Positions 24,868 to 34,732 of a stretch of DNA of 64,000 nucleotides are shown in pieces; positions within the stretch are counted from its first letter, which is position 1, and every line of letters begins with the position of its first letter. The position numbers were made by a program, and so were the translations under genes. The DNA comes from Halobacillus faecis (GTDB lineage: Bacteria > Bacillota > Bacilli > Bacillales > Halobacillaceae), in contig NZ_BJYD01000023.1 in NCBI RefSeq assembly GCF_007991335.1, forward strand, positions 87,301 to 151,300. Direction: 5' to 3'. A model generated the notes under the pieces. The model was not told where the DNA came from. It made no database searches and worked only from the letters and a program-made list of their open reading frames with translations.

Positions 24868-25332
24868 TTAGCGAAGGCTATCCTTGATCGCACGGTCGAT
24901 CTCACGCTTCTGCTGTTTACGCTTCAGATCTTCTCGCTTATCATATTTCTTCTTGCCTCGCCCAACTCCAACAAGCACTTTAGCCACACCATTTTTAATA
25001 TACACTTTCAATGGTACTAAAGAATAACCTTTCTGTTGGGTTTGACCGATCAGCTGGTTGATTTCTTTTCGGTGCAGCAACAGCTTACGTGCTCTTGTCG
25101 GTTCATGGTTATAAATATTCCCCTGCTCATATGGAGAAATGTGCATGTTGTGTAAATACACTTCCCCTTTATTGATGCGGGCAAAGCTGTCTTTCAAGTT
25201 CAAACGTCCATTACGGATCGATTTGATTTCTGTTCCCTGTAAAACGATTCCTGCTTCAAACGTTTCTTCTATGGCAAAATCGTGACGGGCTTTTTTATTT
25301 TGAGCTAACGTTTTTCCATGTCCTCTTGGCAT
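24868..25332 (-). CDS. smpB: SsrA-binding protein
   Basis: SmpB, the 154-residue RNA-binding partner of tmRNA in trans-translation. [20 protein letters not shown] at the start, [20 protein letters not shown] in the middle and the basic C-terminal tail ([20 protein letters not shown]) are typical. The ATG at 25332 follows GAGGAGG and gives the family's normal length; a longer reading to 25389 is not supported. tmRNA lies 97 bp downstream and rnr further upstream in the same direction. Confidence 0.95.
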   Translation of the reverse strand: MPRGHGKTLAQNKKARHDFAIEETFEAGIVLQGTEIKSIRNGRLNLKDSFARINKGEVYLHNMHISPYEQGNIYNHEPTRARKLLLHRKEINQLIGQTQQKGYSLVPLKVYIKNGVAKVLVGVGRGKKKYDKREDLKRKQQKREIDRAIKDSLR

Positions 25333-25489
25333 ACCTTTTCCTCCTCTGTTGCGTCCCTTCATTGTACCAAAACTCATAGCCATTTCCAATTGATATCAAA
25401 TGGATGAAAACGGATTTGTCTGAATAGACTTTTTCTGTCAGCGTGTGAGAATATAAAGTTGCACATGCTTGATAAAGGAGATCGTACGT

Positions 25490-26356
25490 ATGGAACAAGT
25501 CATGAATGTAAAATCATTAACGATTGCGGACTACCCCGCCCTCAAAAAAATGGATACAGGGATTGAAGACGACTATGTGGTGCGGATTTTTGAACGGCTG
25601 GTCACTTCTGACAGTCATGAGCTTTTCGGGCTTTTTCAAAATGGACAGATGATGGCTGTGGGTGGGTACAGCTTATTTGGACAGAACAAATTCGCTATGC
25701 TCGGCCGATTACGAAGTGACCGACGCTTTCATATGAAAGGAAACGCCACCGAACTGCTCAAGCCTGTCGTTGATCAGCTGAAAAAAGACCAGCGAGTAAG
25801 ATGGATCGGCGCAAACACACACCTTGGAAATTTACCTGCAAGACGTGTCCTTGAAAAGCTCGGGATTCAGCAAGGGACAATCATCCACTACCTAACTTTA
25901 AAGCGCCCTGATTTGTTAACAGGACACACACCAGGTCCTGTATGGAAGCCTGTCCATAGTTTGAAAAGGAAGCGCGATTTGCTGACCGGTTTGAAAGAAA
26001 ACGACTTAGGAACCTTCCCCTATGAATGCTACTATCCCTTCCCTTTTGATGAGGCTCTATTCACGGACGATTATCTACAGGAGTGTTCCTTTTTTGAAAG
26101 TCCCCATCAAAGAAGATTCGTCATGATAAAAAATGATACAAAAAAATATGATTATTCCCATGTCAAATACTTTTGGAACGATCATTATGATCAGCCTGGT
26201 TTGTTTGAAACCATTCTCCATCATTGGAATAACAACCCGGATAATGTGGGTTGCTGGATTGATTTTTCCGACCAAGGATTTAAGAACATTCCTGAATTGA
26301 CCGCCTATGATGTCCAGGAACCATGGATCCTTTACGGCACTTGGAAAAAGGCATAA
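25490..26356 (+). CDS. GNAT-family N-acetyltransferase
   Basis: A 288-residue protein whose first 130 residues show a GNAT fold (LTIADYPALKKMDTGIEDDY, then a possible acetyl-CoA site near GRLRSDRRFHMKGNATELL and ANTHLGNLPARRVLEKLGI). The C-terminal half is not assigned. AAAGGAG lies 9 bases before the ATG at 25490; a reading from 25469 would start inside the leader. It is inserted in the otherwise conserved smpB-rnr interval, on the opposite strand. Substrate unknown. Confidence 0.75.
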   Translation: MEQVMNVKSLTIADYPALKKMDTGIEDDYVVRIFERLVTSDSHELFGLFQNGQMMAVGGYSLFGQNKFAMLGRLRSDRRFHMKGNATELLKPVVDQLKKDQRVRWIGANTHLGNLPARRVLEKLGIQQGTIIHYLTLKRPDLLTGHTPGPVWKPVHSLKRKRDLLTGLKENDLGTFPYECYYPFPFDEALFTDDYLQECSFFESPHQRRFVMIKNDTKKYDYSHVKYFWNDHYDQPGLFETILHHWNNNPDNVGCWIDFSDQGFKNIPELTAYDVQEPWILYGTWKKA

Positions 26357-26450
26357 TTATAAGAAATCTCCTGCATATGTTGACAAGCTCCTTCATAGTA
26401 TTTAGAATCCTCTAAAGGAAAAATTTTAACGCAAGAAAGGATTAAAGACT

Positions 26451-26870
26451 ATGAACTTTATGCAAGCCGTACAGCTGTTAGATGAAGGTCATGCTTTGGA
26501 ACGTCATACATGGAAGAGTTCTGGATATATTGTAAAAGATGAAAAAGGAAAGATCGTTTTCTTTGATCATAATGAGCCTACTTTTTATTCCTTAACGACA
26601 GAGGATGCTCTCGCTTCTGATTGGGAACAGACCACTAAAGATCAGTGGACGATCGTGTCTGTTTCCCACGACCGGGAATTGATGCAAGGGAAGCTATTCG
26701 TTTCTTACCACATTTGCTCTGAAAATGAGGGGAGTATCAAAAATAACCACCTCGTGCAAGCAGATGAATTGTCCCAGTGGTCCCGTTTTGTAAATCTGGA
26801 TCTTGCCAATTCCGCACGCTATTTGAATGAGCAGGATGTAGCCACTGTTCAAAATACAATTAGTGCTTAA
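26451..26870 (+). CDS. Tad2/DUF2829-like domain protein
   Basis: A 139-residue protein. Residues 1-60 (MNFMQAVQLLDEGHALERHT, a tryptophan at W21, YIV, then LTTEDALASDWE) resemble the DUF2829/Tad2 domain, a small fold in phage and bacterial proteins; phage Tad2 sequesters the cyclic signal of Thoeris defence. The remaining 75 residues are polar and not recognised. AGAAAGGA precedes the ATG. No phage genes or Thoeris genes are near, so an anti-defence role is not shown; a general nucleotide-binding role is another possibility. Confidence 0.55.
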   Translation: MNFMQAVQLLDEGHALERHTWKSSGYIVKDEKGKIVFFDHNEPTFYSLTTEDALASDWEQTTKDQWTIVSVSHDRELMQGKLFVSYHICSENEGSIKNNHLVQADELSQWSRFVNLDLANSARYLNEQDVATVQNTISA

Positions 26871-26880
26871 AACATCACTA

Positions 26881-26912
26881 AAAAAACGCGCGAAATCCTT
26901 CGCGCGTTTTTT
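26881..26912. terminator. Bidirectional terminator
   Basis: AAAAAACGCGCGAA and TTCGCGCGTTTTTT with an ATCC loop, between the Tad2-like gene and the end of rnr. Confidence 0.9.
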
Positions 26913-26913
26913 C

Positions 26914-29202
26914 TTATTTTTTCTTTTTGGTCCCTTTTTTAGGAACGCCTTTGTTTCTGTAAAAAGGTTTGTTGCCTTTTTGTTTGTTTTTCTTTTTGTC
27001 TTTTTTCCGATCCGGACCTTTGGATTTGATCTGTTTCGGACGCTCTGGACGTTTCCGTTCTTTCCTCGGTTTCATCCCATCAATTTCAAAATCGACGACT
27101 CGCTCTTCAATATTGACGTTTGTTACCTTGATGGTTACTTCATCACCGATTCGGTAAACATTCCCCGTACGTTCACCAATCATTGCATACTGCTTTTCAT
27201 GGTAATGATAATAATCATCGGTTAATGTACTTACGTGAACCAGTCCTTCCACCGTGTTTGGAAGTTCAACGAACATCCCGAAACTGGTCACCGAACTGAT
27301 GACACCTTCGTATTCTTCTCCGATTTTATCCTGCATGAATTCTGCCTTTTTCAAATCATCGGTTTCCCGCTCGGCATCAACCGCAGCTCGCTCCATTTCG
27401 GAAGAATGGCGGGCGATTTCCGGCATTTGATCTTTCCAATGCTTCCTTGTCTTATAATCCAGCTTTTCTTCAACCAAATAAGTTCGGATGAGACGGTGGA
27501 CGATCAAGTCCGGATATCGGCGGATCGGAGACGTGAAGTGCGTGTAGAAATCCGTTGCAAGTCCGAAGTGACCAAGACCTTGTGGATCATACTTCGCCTG
27601 CTGCATGGAACGCAACATCAGCTTTGAAATGATCATATCCTCCTGTGTGCCCTTTACTTCTTCTAACACCTTCTGCAAAGCCTGCGGGTGAACATTATCA
27701 GCTGTTCCTTTGACCGAATATCCCATATTGGCCACAAACTCAAAAAAGTTCTGAAGCTTATCTTCATCCGGATCCTGGTGAATACGGTGAATGAACGGAA
27801 CATCCATCCAGTGGAAATGCTCGGCTACCGTTTCGTTCGCAGCCAACATAAATTCTTCAATCAAACGTTCTGCGACAGAACGCTCACGCAAGCGGACGTC
27901 GACTGCTTTACCTTCTTCGTCAACGACAACGCCAGCTTCTTTAAAGTCAAAATCAATGGCGCCGCGCCCCATCCTTTTTCCTCTTAAGATACTCGCAAGC
28001 TTCTCCATATCTCTAAACATGGGCACAAGCTCTTCATATCTTTTAATCAATTCAGGATCTTCGTCCTGTAGAATGCTGTTCACATCTTTATAAGTCATTC
28101 GTTCATTGGTCTTAATGACACTTTGGAAGATTTCATGGTTCACGACTTCGCCGTGGCTGTTGATTTCCATTTCACAAGTCAACGTCAGACGATCGACTTG
28201 CGGATTCAAGGAACAGATCCCGTTAGATAAACGGTGCGGAATCATCGGAATAACACGATCCACTAAGTACACACTCGTTGCACGTTCTCTTGCTTCCTGA
28301 TCAATGGGAGAACCTTCTTTCACATAATAAGTGACGTCTGCAATGGAAACGCCAAGCTTATAGTTTCCGTTATCCAGCTTTTTGACCATGACGGCATCAT
28401 CAAGGTCCTTAGCGTCTGCCCCATCGATCGTTACGATCATTTCATCACGCAGATCGCGGCGGTTCTTGATTTCGTCCGGGTGGATTTCATCCGGTGTGTC
28501 CGCCGCTTGCTGCAATACTTCCTCTGGAAAGTCCACTTTAATGCCGTGTTTATAAATGATGGAGATGATATCGATGCCCGGATCATTTTTATGACCTAGG
28601 ATTTCTACGATCTCCCCTTCAGCACTCATTCGGTCTTCAGGGAATTTCGTAATATTCACGATGACTTTATGTCCATCAATCGCTCCGTTATTCTGACTCT
28701 TAGGGATAAAGATATCATTTGGAATCCGCTTATCATCAGCAATAACAAACCCGAAATTACGGCTGGATTCATACGTTCCTACCACGCGTGTCGTCGCTCT
28801 TTCTAAAATACGGATAACCGTACCTTCCGGCCGCGTCCCGTCCTCTTTCCGTTTCTCTATACGAACGAGGACTTTATCATTATTCATAGCTGAATGAAGG
28901 TCGGAGTGATGAATGTACACATCATCCTTATCCTCTTCATCCGGGATCAGAAAAGCGAAACCTTTCGCATGCATCTGAATACGCCCACGAATCAAGTTCA
29001 TTTTCTCCGGAAGACCAAAGCGGTTTTTGCGCGTCCGCACAAGCTCCCCCTCTTCCTCAAGCTCATTCAGTGCCTTCATGAGGTCCTTGAATTCATCAGA
29101 ACTTCCAAGTTCCAATGTCTCTTCAAGCTCTTGTACAGATAGTGGTTTTGATGCTGTTTCTTTGAAAAAGTCTAAAATTTGCTGTTTTAACTCTATACTC
29201 AA
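26914..29202 (-). CDS. rnr: Ribonuclease R
   Basis: A 762-residue 3'-to-5' exoribonuclease that degrades structured RNA and works with tmRNA/SmpB on stalled messages. Order: N-terminal winged helix (1-65), cold-shock domains (70-220), RNB catalytic domain (about 250-580, with DDAVMVKK and [15 protein letters not shown] aspartates and [12 protein letters not shown]), S1 domain (about 620-705) and a very basic lysine-rich tail. The start is the TTG at 29202, directed by AAGGAGG; earlier in-frame codons would overlap est. It belongs to the secG-est-rnr-smpB-ssrA block. Confidence 0.95.
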   Translation of the reverse strand: MSIELKQQILDFFKETASKPLSVQELEETLELGSSDEFKDLMKALNELEEEGELVRTRKNRFGLPEKMNLIRGRIQMHAKGFAFLIPDEEDKDDVYIHHSDLHSAMNNDKVLVRIEKRKEDGTRPEGTVIRILERATTRVVGTYESSRNFGFVIADDKRIPNDIFIPKSQNNGAIDGHKVIVNITKFPEDRMSAEGEIVEILGHKNDPGIDIISIIYKHGIKVDFPEEVLQQAADTPDEIHPDEIKNRRDLRDEMIVTIDGADAKDLDDAVMVKKLDNGNYKLGVSIADVTYYVKEGSPIDQEARERATSVYLVDRVIPMIPHRLSNGICSLNPQVDRLTLTCEMEINSHGEVVNHEIFQSVIKTNERMTYKDVNSILQDEDPELIKRYEELVPMFRDMEKLASILRGKRMGRGAIDFDFKEAGVVVDEEGKAVDVRLRERSVAERLIEEFMLAANETVAEHFHWMDVPFIHRIHQDPDEDKLQNFFEFVANMGYSVKGTADNVHPQALQKVLEEVKGTQEDMIISKLMLRSMQQAKYDPQGLGHFGLATDFYTHFTSPIRRYPDLIVHRLIRTYLVEEKLDYKTRKHWKDQMPEIARHSSEMERAAVDAERETDDLKKAEFMQDKIGEEYEGVISSVTSFGMFVELPNTVEGLVHVSTLTDDYYHYHEKQYAMIGERTGNVYRIGDEVTIKVTNVNIEERVVDFEIDGMKPRKERKRPERPKQIKSKGPDRKKDKKKNKQKGNKPFYRNKGVPKKGTKKKK

Positions 29203-29242
29203 TTGTCTTACCTCCTTATAAATGAAGGACAAGACTCCGGCA

Positions 29243-29986
29243 TTATGACCAGTCCAGAGACTCAAGGAAAGCGAGGATGTCTTCGTGCAGCTGCTCTTTT
29301 TCCTTATCCATCGTGATCACATGACCAGAGTTTTTGTACCATTTAATATCTTTTTGATCAGCTTCTACTTGCTCATAAATATAGTTTGCACTTTCTGTGT
29401 TAATCATTTCATCCTTTTCTGCTTGAACAACAAAGGTAGGCGTGTAGATTTGATCGACTTCATCATGAACTTCCGTAATAAACCCGCCCAATTGCTTGAA
29501 CATCTCCTCTGATTCATTAAGGAGTTCCTGTACCTCGCGATCAATCGTTTCTTTATCTTTTCCTTCCAATTGTTTATACTGTCTCGCTTTGAACTCAAAC
29601 CCTTGGGTCAATTGTTTCTCGTTATCAAAAAACATCGGAGAACACATCGTAATGATTCCTTTTATTGGCTCCGAATATGCAAGCTTCAAGCCAAGTACGC
29701 CTCCAAGGGACAACCCTGCGACAGCAATTTTCTCATATCCGAGTTCACGCAAGTGGTTCAAGGCGCCCTGAACATCCGCCCACCAGTCCCCGGGTCTCGC
29801 GTCGATCAATGCTTCAAGCTCTTTTCCATGCCCTTCATAAATAGGTGCATGTGTGGTATAGCCGTGCTTTTGTAAAAACCGGCCAAGCATCCGCACATCG
29901 GCAGAGTGACCAGTAAAACCATGTAGTAATAATACCGCACGTTCTCCTTCCTCAAACGTAAATGGCTGAGGTTGTTTAATTTTCAT
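29243..29986 (-). CDS. est: Carboxylesterase (Est/YvaK-like)
   Basis: A 247-residue alpha/beta hydrolase that cleaves short- and medium-chain esters. [20 protein letters not shown] contains the oxyanion region, GLSLGG the nucleophilic serine (S93), and a late histidine lies in [11 protein letters not shown]; the aspartate is in AEKDEMIN. It matches B. subtilis Est (YvaK) in size and position, between secG and rnr. The start is the ATG at 29986 with AGGAGAGA upstream. Confidence 0.9.
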   Translation of the reverse strand: MKIKQPQPFTFEEGERAVLLLHGFTGHSADVRMLGRFLQKHGYTTHAPIYEGHGKELEALIDARPGDWWADVQGALNHLRELGYEKIAVAGLSLGGVLGLKLAYSEPIKGIITMCSPMFFDNEKQLTQGFEFKARQYKQLEGKDKETIDREVQELLNESEEMFKQLGGFITEVHDEVDQIYTPTFVVQAEKDEMINTESANYIYEQVEADQKDIKWYKNSGHVITMDKEKEQLHEDILAFLESLDWS

Positions 29987-30142
29987 GTCATTCTCTCCTT
30001 ACTTCATCTATGTCCTGTTTTTAAGATTTCATTCTAAAGGGCAATGTATTCTATTTTACCAAAATTAAGTTCCCCTGGCACATTTTGAACCTGAATCAGC
30101 TTTTTCCCCGTTATTCAATTAAACTGGCAGGTTTGTGGGAAA

Positions 30143-30240
30143 CTCAGTTTCAATATGGTTTTTGAGTGGATGGGGCTGCGGGGAATGACTCGCTTTCCGG
30201 GGTAGCTCGGCGAGCATTTTCGGACTTCATCCTGTGGGGT
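30143..30240 (+). repeat. Dispersed intergenic repeat, copy C
   Basis: The gap between est and secG (29987-30291) has no gene. It holds CTCAGTTTCAA (30143-30153), the terminal motif of copy A, then GGGAATGACTCGCTTTCCG (30181-30199), identical over 19 bp to copy A in the opposite orientation. The right end seems lost or replaced by the secG terminator. Confidence 0.6.
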
Positions 30241-30253
30241 AAAAGTGAGCATA

Positions 30254-30289
30254 AAAAAACTACGCTTCGTTTATGAAGCGCAGTTTTTT
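30254..30289 (-). terminator. Terminator of secG
   Basis: AAAAAACTACGCTTC and GAAGCGCAGTTTTTT, one mismatch, 6-base loop, just after the secG stop on the minus strand. Confidence 0.85.
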
Positions 30290-30291
30290 GA

Positions 30292-30525
30292 TTAACCGAT
30301 GATATATGCAGTTAAGAAAGCTAATACAAAGAAAAGAACGCCTGTTACTACCGTTGCTTTGTGCAACACTGCGTCAATTCCCCGTGCTTTCTGCTTCCCA
30401 AATAGTTGTTCCGCTCCGCCAGAAATCGCTCCTGAAAGACCGGCACTCTTTCCGGATTGCAATAGTACAAGGACGATCATTGCAATCGTGTTAATGGTTA
30501 GTAAAGTAATTGCAAGTGTTTCCAT
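30292..30525 (-). CDS. secG: Preprotein translocase subunit SecG
   Basis: A 77-residue membrane protein, the small stimulatory subunit of the SecYEG protein-export channel. Two hydrophobic segments (residues 3-22 and 54-75) flank the conserved [20 protein letters not shown] loop. GGAGGTGTG precedes the ATG at 30525. It opens the secG-est-rnr-smpB-ssrA block as in other Bacillaceae. Confidence 0.95.
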   Translation of the reverse strand: METLAITLLTINTIAMIVLVLLQSGKSAGLSGAISGGAEQLFGKQKARGIDAVLHKATVVTGVLFFVLAFLTAYIIG

Positions 30526-30755
30526 GATGTGCCCACACCTCCTAAAAACGTACAGATAACTAGTTTAAATGTAGCATAAAAGCCTTTCATCAGCAAGCTT
30601 ATTCTGTATTCTGACAAAGGTTGTACCTTCGCGAGTGGAAATGGATTATGACAGTAAATGTCGGTCTTTATACGGACCATACCTAATGGTTGAATGGTGA
30701 ATATTCTCACTCAATAACGAGAGGGTTCATCCTTCATTTTAAGCTTCTATGAACA

Positions 30756-30782
30756 TTTTTGATTGTTTTTGAGCACTTTTGA
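30756..30782. promoter_or_regulatory. FruR operator candidate: three 10-bp-phased boxes
   Basis: TTTTTGA at 30756-30762 and 30766-30772 and CTTTTGA at 30776-30782 are spaced exactly 10 bp apart. The direct-repeat array lies 73 bp upstream of fruR, as expected for a DeoR-family autoregulator. The rest of the 30526-30854 gap holds the secG promoter region and an AT-rich fruR promoter; I see no other feature. Confidence 0.55.
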
Positions 30783-30854
30783 AAGTTTGTGGTTGATTTT
30801 TGTAAGGGTTTTCTTTTATTATAAGTATAGATCACAAGCAAGGAGTGTAGGAAT

Positions 30855-31604
30855 ATGCTTACACCAGAACGCCAACAACTTATATTAAAAACAGTCAAAA
30901 ACGATCATACATCTAAAATCAAACGTCTAGTTGAAGTAACGGGGGCATCAGAATCGACCATCCGCCGTGATTTAGACCAAATGGAGGAACAAGGACTCCT
31001 GAGACGTGTTCATGGAGGGGCGTCATTAAGAAGCTCCGCTAGTGAAGAGCCGACCATGGGGGAAAAAGTTACAAAGTTCCATAGCGAGAAGCAGGCGATT
31101 GCTCAATTCGCAGCCTCACTCGTTCAAGAGGGAGACTGTATATTCATTGATGCTGGTTCGACCACTTATGAGATGATTCCTTTCCTTAAAGAGAAGAACA
31201 TCATTGTCGTTACGAATGGTTTGAGTCACTTGGATGCCTTAAACACCCATCAGATCAAAACCTACGTCCTTGGTGGTCTTGTCAAACACCAGACCGGCGC
31301 CGTCGTCGGCGCCGGTGCGATCCAAAACCTGCAACAATACCGCTTCGACCAGTGTTTCATGGGAGCAAATGGAGTCACCCTCAAGGACGGGTACACCACT
31401 CCCGATCCCGAAGAAGCGGCGATTAAACAGATGACGTTACATTTATCAAAGAATCGTTATGTGCTTGCCGATCATTCCAAGTTTGAGAAGGTCGCTTTCA
31501 TGAAGTTCTCTGATTTATCAGAAGCAGAAATCATCACGGATTATAATGGTGCATCCATAGAAGAATATCGTAAGAAAACGAATATAAAGGTTGTGACAAC
31601 ATGA
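30855..31604 (+). CDS. fruR: DeoR-family fructose operon repressor
   Basis: A 249-residue DeoR regulator. The helix-turn-helix is in the first 55 residues (LVEVTGASESTIRRDLDQME, then GLLRRVHGGA, the DeoR signature), followed by the sugar-phosphate sensor domain with IFIDAGSTTYEMIPFL and DHSKFEKVAF. It should sense fructose-1-phosphate. AAGGAGTG precedes the ATG. Its stop overlaps the fruK start by 4 bp, so the operon is translationally coupled. Confidence 0.93.
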   Translation: MLTPERQQLILKTVKNDHTSKIKRLVEVTGASESTIRRDLDQMEEQGLLRRVHGGASLRSSASEEPTMGEKVTKFHSEKQAIAQFAASLVQEGDCIFIDAGSTTYEMIPFLKEKNIIVVTNGLSHLDALNTHQIKTYVLGGLVKHQTGAVVGAGAIQNLQQYRFDQCFMGANGVTLKDGYTTPDPEEAAIKQMTLHLSKNRYVLADHSKFEKVAFMKFSDLSEAEIITDYNGASIEEYRKKTNIKVVTT

Positions 31605-32515
31605 TTTACACGTGTACGTTAAACCCTTCCATCGACTACATCATGAACGTCGAAGCATTTGAAGCAGGTACGTTGAACCGGGCAAATGAAACCTTTTATT
31701 ACCCTGGTGGGAAAGGCATCAACGTTTCCCGTGTTATGAACCGCCTTGGTGTCAAAACAAAAGCGCTCGGGTATATCGGCGGTTTTACCGGCACCTTTGT
31801 TCAACAGTTTCTCGATCAAGAAGACATTGAGCATGCTTTTATTCAGACATCACAAACGACAAGGGTGAATGTGAAGCTGAAAAGTAACAAGGAAACAGAA
31901 ATCAACGGCCCCGGAGCTGAAATAACAGAGGGTCTACAAGAAGAGCTCTTAAGCCAGGTGAGGGATCTCTCCAATAAAGACACTCTTGTTCTTGCTGGTA
32001 GTCTTCCCTCTTCTCTGCCTTCCGATTTTTATATAACCATGGCTTCGATCTGCGCTGCAAGTGGAGCGAAAGTCGTTGCTGATACTTCCGGGAAAGCACT
32101 GGAACAATTGCTTGGTCACCCACTCTTCTTATTGAAGCCGAACCATCATGAATTAGGTGAGCTTTTCGACGTTGACATTGATTCAAAAGAAAAGGCAGCT
32201 GAGTACGGCCGAAAGTTGGTTGAACAAGGCGTTGAGCACGTGATTGTGTCTATGGGCGGAGAAGGTGCTGTTTATGTAGGCCGAAACCATGAAATGTTCG
32301 CCAATGTACCTAAAGGTCATGTAAGAAATTCTGTTGGAGCAGGAGATTCTGTCGTATCCGGTTTCCTGGCCGCACTGGAAAAAGAGGAGACGATCCTACA
32401 AGCTTTCCGTTATGGTGTGGCTTCAGGAAGTGCCACTGCTTTTCAGGATGATCTTTGTCAAAAAGAGGATGTAGAACGATTACTGTCTGACATCCACGTT
32501 TCCAATATAAACTAA
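31601..32515 (+). CDS. fruK: 1-phosphofructokinase
   Basis: Phosphorylates fructose-1-phosphate to fructose-1,6-bisphosphate with ATP. This 304-residue PfkB/ribokinase-family enzyme shows the N-terminal substrate region TLNPSIDYIMNVEAFEAGTL, the GGKGINVSRVM motif (residues 38-48) and the C-terminal anion hole and catalytic base in NSVGAGDSVVSGFLAAL (aspartate near 250). It sits between fruR and fruA; start overlaps the fruR stop. Confidence 0.95.
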   Translation: MIYTCTLNPSIDYIMNVEAFEAGTLNRANETFYYPGGKGINVSRVMNRLGVKTKALGYIGGFTGTFVQQFLDQEDIEHAFIQTSQTTRVNVKLKSNKETEINGPGAEITEGLQEELLSQVRDLSNKDTLVLAGSLPSSLPSDFYITMASICAASGAKVVADTSGKALEQLLGHPLFLLKPNHHELGELFDVDIDSKEKAAEYGRKLVEQGVEHVIVSMGGEGAVYVGRNHEMFANVPKGHVRNSVGAGDSVVSGFLAALEKEETILQAFRYGVASGSATAFQDDLCQKEDVERLLSDIHVSNIN

Positions 32516-32530
32516 GGGGAGTGAATCACC

Positions 32531-34405
32531 ATGAAAATTACAGATTTACTGACGAAAGAAACGATTGTACTGAACATGTCTGCCTCTTCCAAACCAGAGG
32601 CGATTGATGAGCTTGTTGGTCAATTGGATCGTGCCGGTAAGCTGAATGATCGCGTTGATTTTAAGCAGGCCATTGAGGCACGTGAACAACAAAGTACCAC
32701 AGGAATTGGCGAAGGAATCGCTATCCCGCACGCAAAAACCTCTGCTGTAAAGGATCCTGCCATCGCTTTCGGACGATCGCAGGATGGATTAGATTATGAA
32801 TCCCTGGACGGACAGCCGACAAACCTATTTTTCATGATTGCAGCTTCTGAAGGCGCTAACAACACTCACTTAGAAACACTGTCCCGCCTTTCTTCCTTCT
32901 TAATGGATAACAAATTCCGTCAGCAATTGGAACAAGCAAAGACAGAAGCTGACGTGATTGAAGCAATTAATGCTAAAGAAGCGGAAGAAGATGATGAAGA
33001 AGAAACGGATGATCAAAAAACAGGTAAGATCCTTGCGGTTACTGCATGTCCAACAGGTATTGCTCACACCTTTATGGCCGCTGATAAATTGAAGGCTACC
33101 GCAAAGGAAATGGGCGTGAACATCAAAGTGCAAACCAATGGATCTGGCGGTATCAAAAACAGACTGACCCATGAAGATATCGCAGAAGCGGACGCTATTA
33201 TCGTTGCAGCTGATACGAAAGTCGATATGGAATCATTCCATGGCAAGCCTGTTATTGAAGTTCCAGTCGCAAAAGCGATTCACGAACCAAAAGCATTGAT
33301 CAACAAAGCGGTAAACAAAGATGCTCCTGTCTATCAAGGTGGCGGAAGCACCAAAGATACTTCTGACGAAAAAGGCCAGCGGAAAGGTGTCTATAAACAC
33401 TTGATGAATGGTGTTTCTAACATGCTTCCATTCGTTGTCGGTGGAGGGATTTTAATTGCCATTTCCTTTTTCTTCGGTATCGAGTCAGATAACCAGTTTG
33501 CCCAAATGTTAAGTACCATTGGCGGAGATGCTGCCTTCTTCTTACTCGTCCCTGTATTGGCCGGTTTTATTGCGATGAGTATCGCTGATCGTCCTGGTTT
33601 TGCGCCTGGTATGATCGGTGGTTTTATCGCTATTACTCAAACAGTTGAAGGTGCGGGTAATGGTTCTGGTTTCTTGGGCGGTTTAATTGCCGGTTTCTTA
33701 GCAGGTTATTTAACGCTCCTAATTAAAAAATGGTTAGAAGGTTTACCAGCGATTCTTGACGGAATGAAAACGGTCCTTTTTTATCCGGTTCTTGCGATTT
33801 TCGGAACAGGAATGATCATGCTGTTAATCAACCCTGCGTTGACTAGTGTTTACACAGCTCTATTCGGTTTCTTAGAAAGTATGAGTGGGTCCAACTTAGC
33901 TTTGCTTGGATTGATTGTCGGTGGCATGATGGCTGTTGATATGGGTGGTCCTGTAAACAAGGCTGCCTACACATTCGGAATTGCAGCTCTTGATGCAGGG
34001 AACTATACATTTATAGCAGCTGCAATGGCTGGCGGCATGGTCCCCCCTCTCGCAATGGGCTTAGCCACGACGATTTTCAAAAATAAATTCACGAAACAAG
34101 AGCGCGAAACAGGGAAGGCCGCTTATCCTCTTGGAGCTTTCTTCATCACAGAAGGAGCCATTCCATTCGCCGCAGCAGACCCGGCCCGCGTCATCCCTTC
34201 TATGGTCGCAGGTAGTGCTCTTACGGGTATGCTGACGATGTTATTCGGTATCGGTCTACGCGCCCCGCACGGCGGTATTATCGTTGCACCGCTCGTAGAA
34301 GGTGGATTCATGCAAATTGTCCTTTATCTAGTGGCAATCATTGCCGGTGCAATTCTTTCAGCAATTGTTGTAGGATTCTTGAAAAAAGACCTGCAAAAGG
34401 CTTAA
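32531..34405 (+). CDS. fruA: PTS fructose transporter subunit IIABC
   Basis: A 624-residue fusion that imports fructose and phosphorylates it to fructose-1-phosphate. Domain IIA (1-150) has its phosphorylated H67 in GIGEGIAIPHAKTS; an acidic linker (EEDDEEETDD) follows; IIB (166-265) has C173 in AVTACPTGIAHTFMAAD; IIC (about 290-624) has the membrane segments with a GGPVNKAAYTFGIAAL loop. AAGGGGAG precedes the ATG. The phosphate donor HPr and EI are encoded immediately downstream. Confidence 0.96.
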   Translation: MKITDLLTKETIVLNMSASSKPEAIDELVGQLDRAGKLNDRVDFKQAIEAREQQSTTGIGEGIAIPHAKTSAVKDPAIAFGRSQDGLDYESLDGQPTNLFFMIAASEGANNTHLETLSRLSSFLMDNKFRQQLEQAKTEADVIEAINAKEAEEDDEEETDDQKTGKILAVTACPTGIAHTFMAADKLKATAKEMGVNIKVQTNGSGGIKNRLTHEDIAEADAIIVAADTKVDMESFHGKPVIEVPVAKAIHEPKALINKAVNKDAPVYQGGGSTKDTSDEKGQRKGVYKHLMNGVSNMLPFVVGGGILIAISFFFGIESDNQFAQMLSTIGGDAAFFLLVPVLAGFIAMSIADRPGFAPGMIGGFIAITQTVEGAGNGSGFLGGLIAGFLAGYLTLLIKKWLEGLPAILDGMKTVLFYPVLAIFGTGMIMLLINPALTSVYTALFGFLESMSGSNLALLGLIVGGMMAVDMGGPVNKAAYTFGIAALDAGNYTFIAAAMAGGMVPPLAMGLATTIFKNKFTKQERETGKAAYPLGAFFITEGAIPFAAADPARVIPSMVAGSALTGMLTMLFGIGLRAPHGGIIVAPLVEGGFMQIVLYLVAIIAGAILSAIVVGFLKKDLQKA

Positions 34406-34461
34406 AATAATAAAGTTAGGGTAATCCATAAACAATAGCAAGTTTTTAAGGAGGAATTATA

Positions 34462-34728
34462 ATGGTAGAGAAAACTTTTAAAATTACATCGTCCGACGGT
34501 GTTCACGCTCGCCCAGCAACAGTACTTGTACAAAATGCAGGAAAGTACGAGTCTGATATTAACCTACATTACAAAGAAAAATCCGTAAATCTTAAGTCCA
34601 TCATGGGAATCATGAGTCTTGGAATCCCTGCAGATGCTGAAGTTAAAATCACAGCAGAAGGCAGTGACGAACAAGAAGCGATCGACCATTTGGAAACAAC
34701 TATGAAGAACGAAGGCTTGGGGGAATAA
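34462..34728 (+). CDS. ptsH: Phosphocarrier protein HPr
   Basis: The 88-residue general PTS phosphocarrier. H15 (GVHARPAT) takes phosphate from enzyme I, and S46 ([10 protein letters not shown]) is the HPr kinase site used for CcpA-dependent catabolite repression. AAGGAGG precedes the ATG. It lies 56 bp after fruA with no terminator that I can see, and 4 bp before ptsI, so general PTS genes are probably at least partly read from the fructose promoter. Compare Crh (47.3 kb), which has Q15. Confidence 0.97.
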   Translation: MVEKTFKITSSDGVHARPATVLVQNAGKYESDINLHYKEKSVNLKSIMGIMSLGIPADAEVKITAEGSDEQEAIDHLETTMKNEGLGE

Positions 34729-34732
34729 CAGC

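Noticed and set aside
26451..26870. A defence island or prophage around the Tad2-like gene
   Set aside because: The neighbours are smpB, rnr and a GNAT gene; no Thoeris, integrase, capsid or toxin genes lie within the window.
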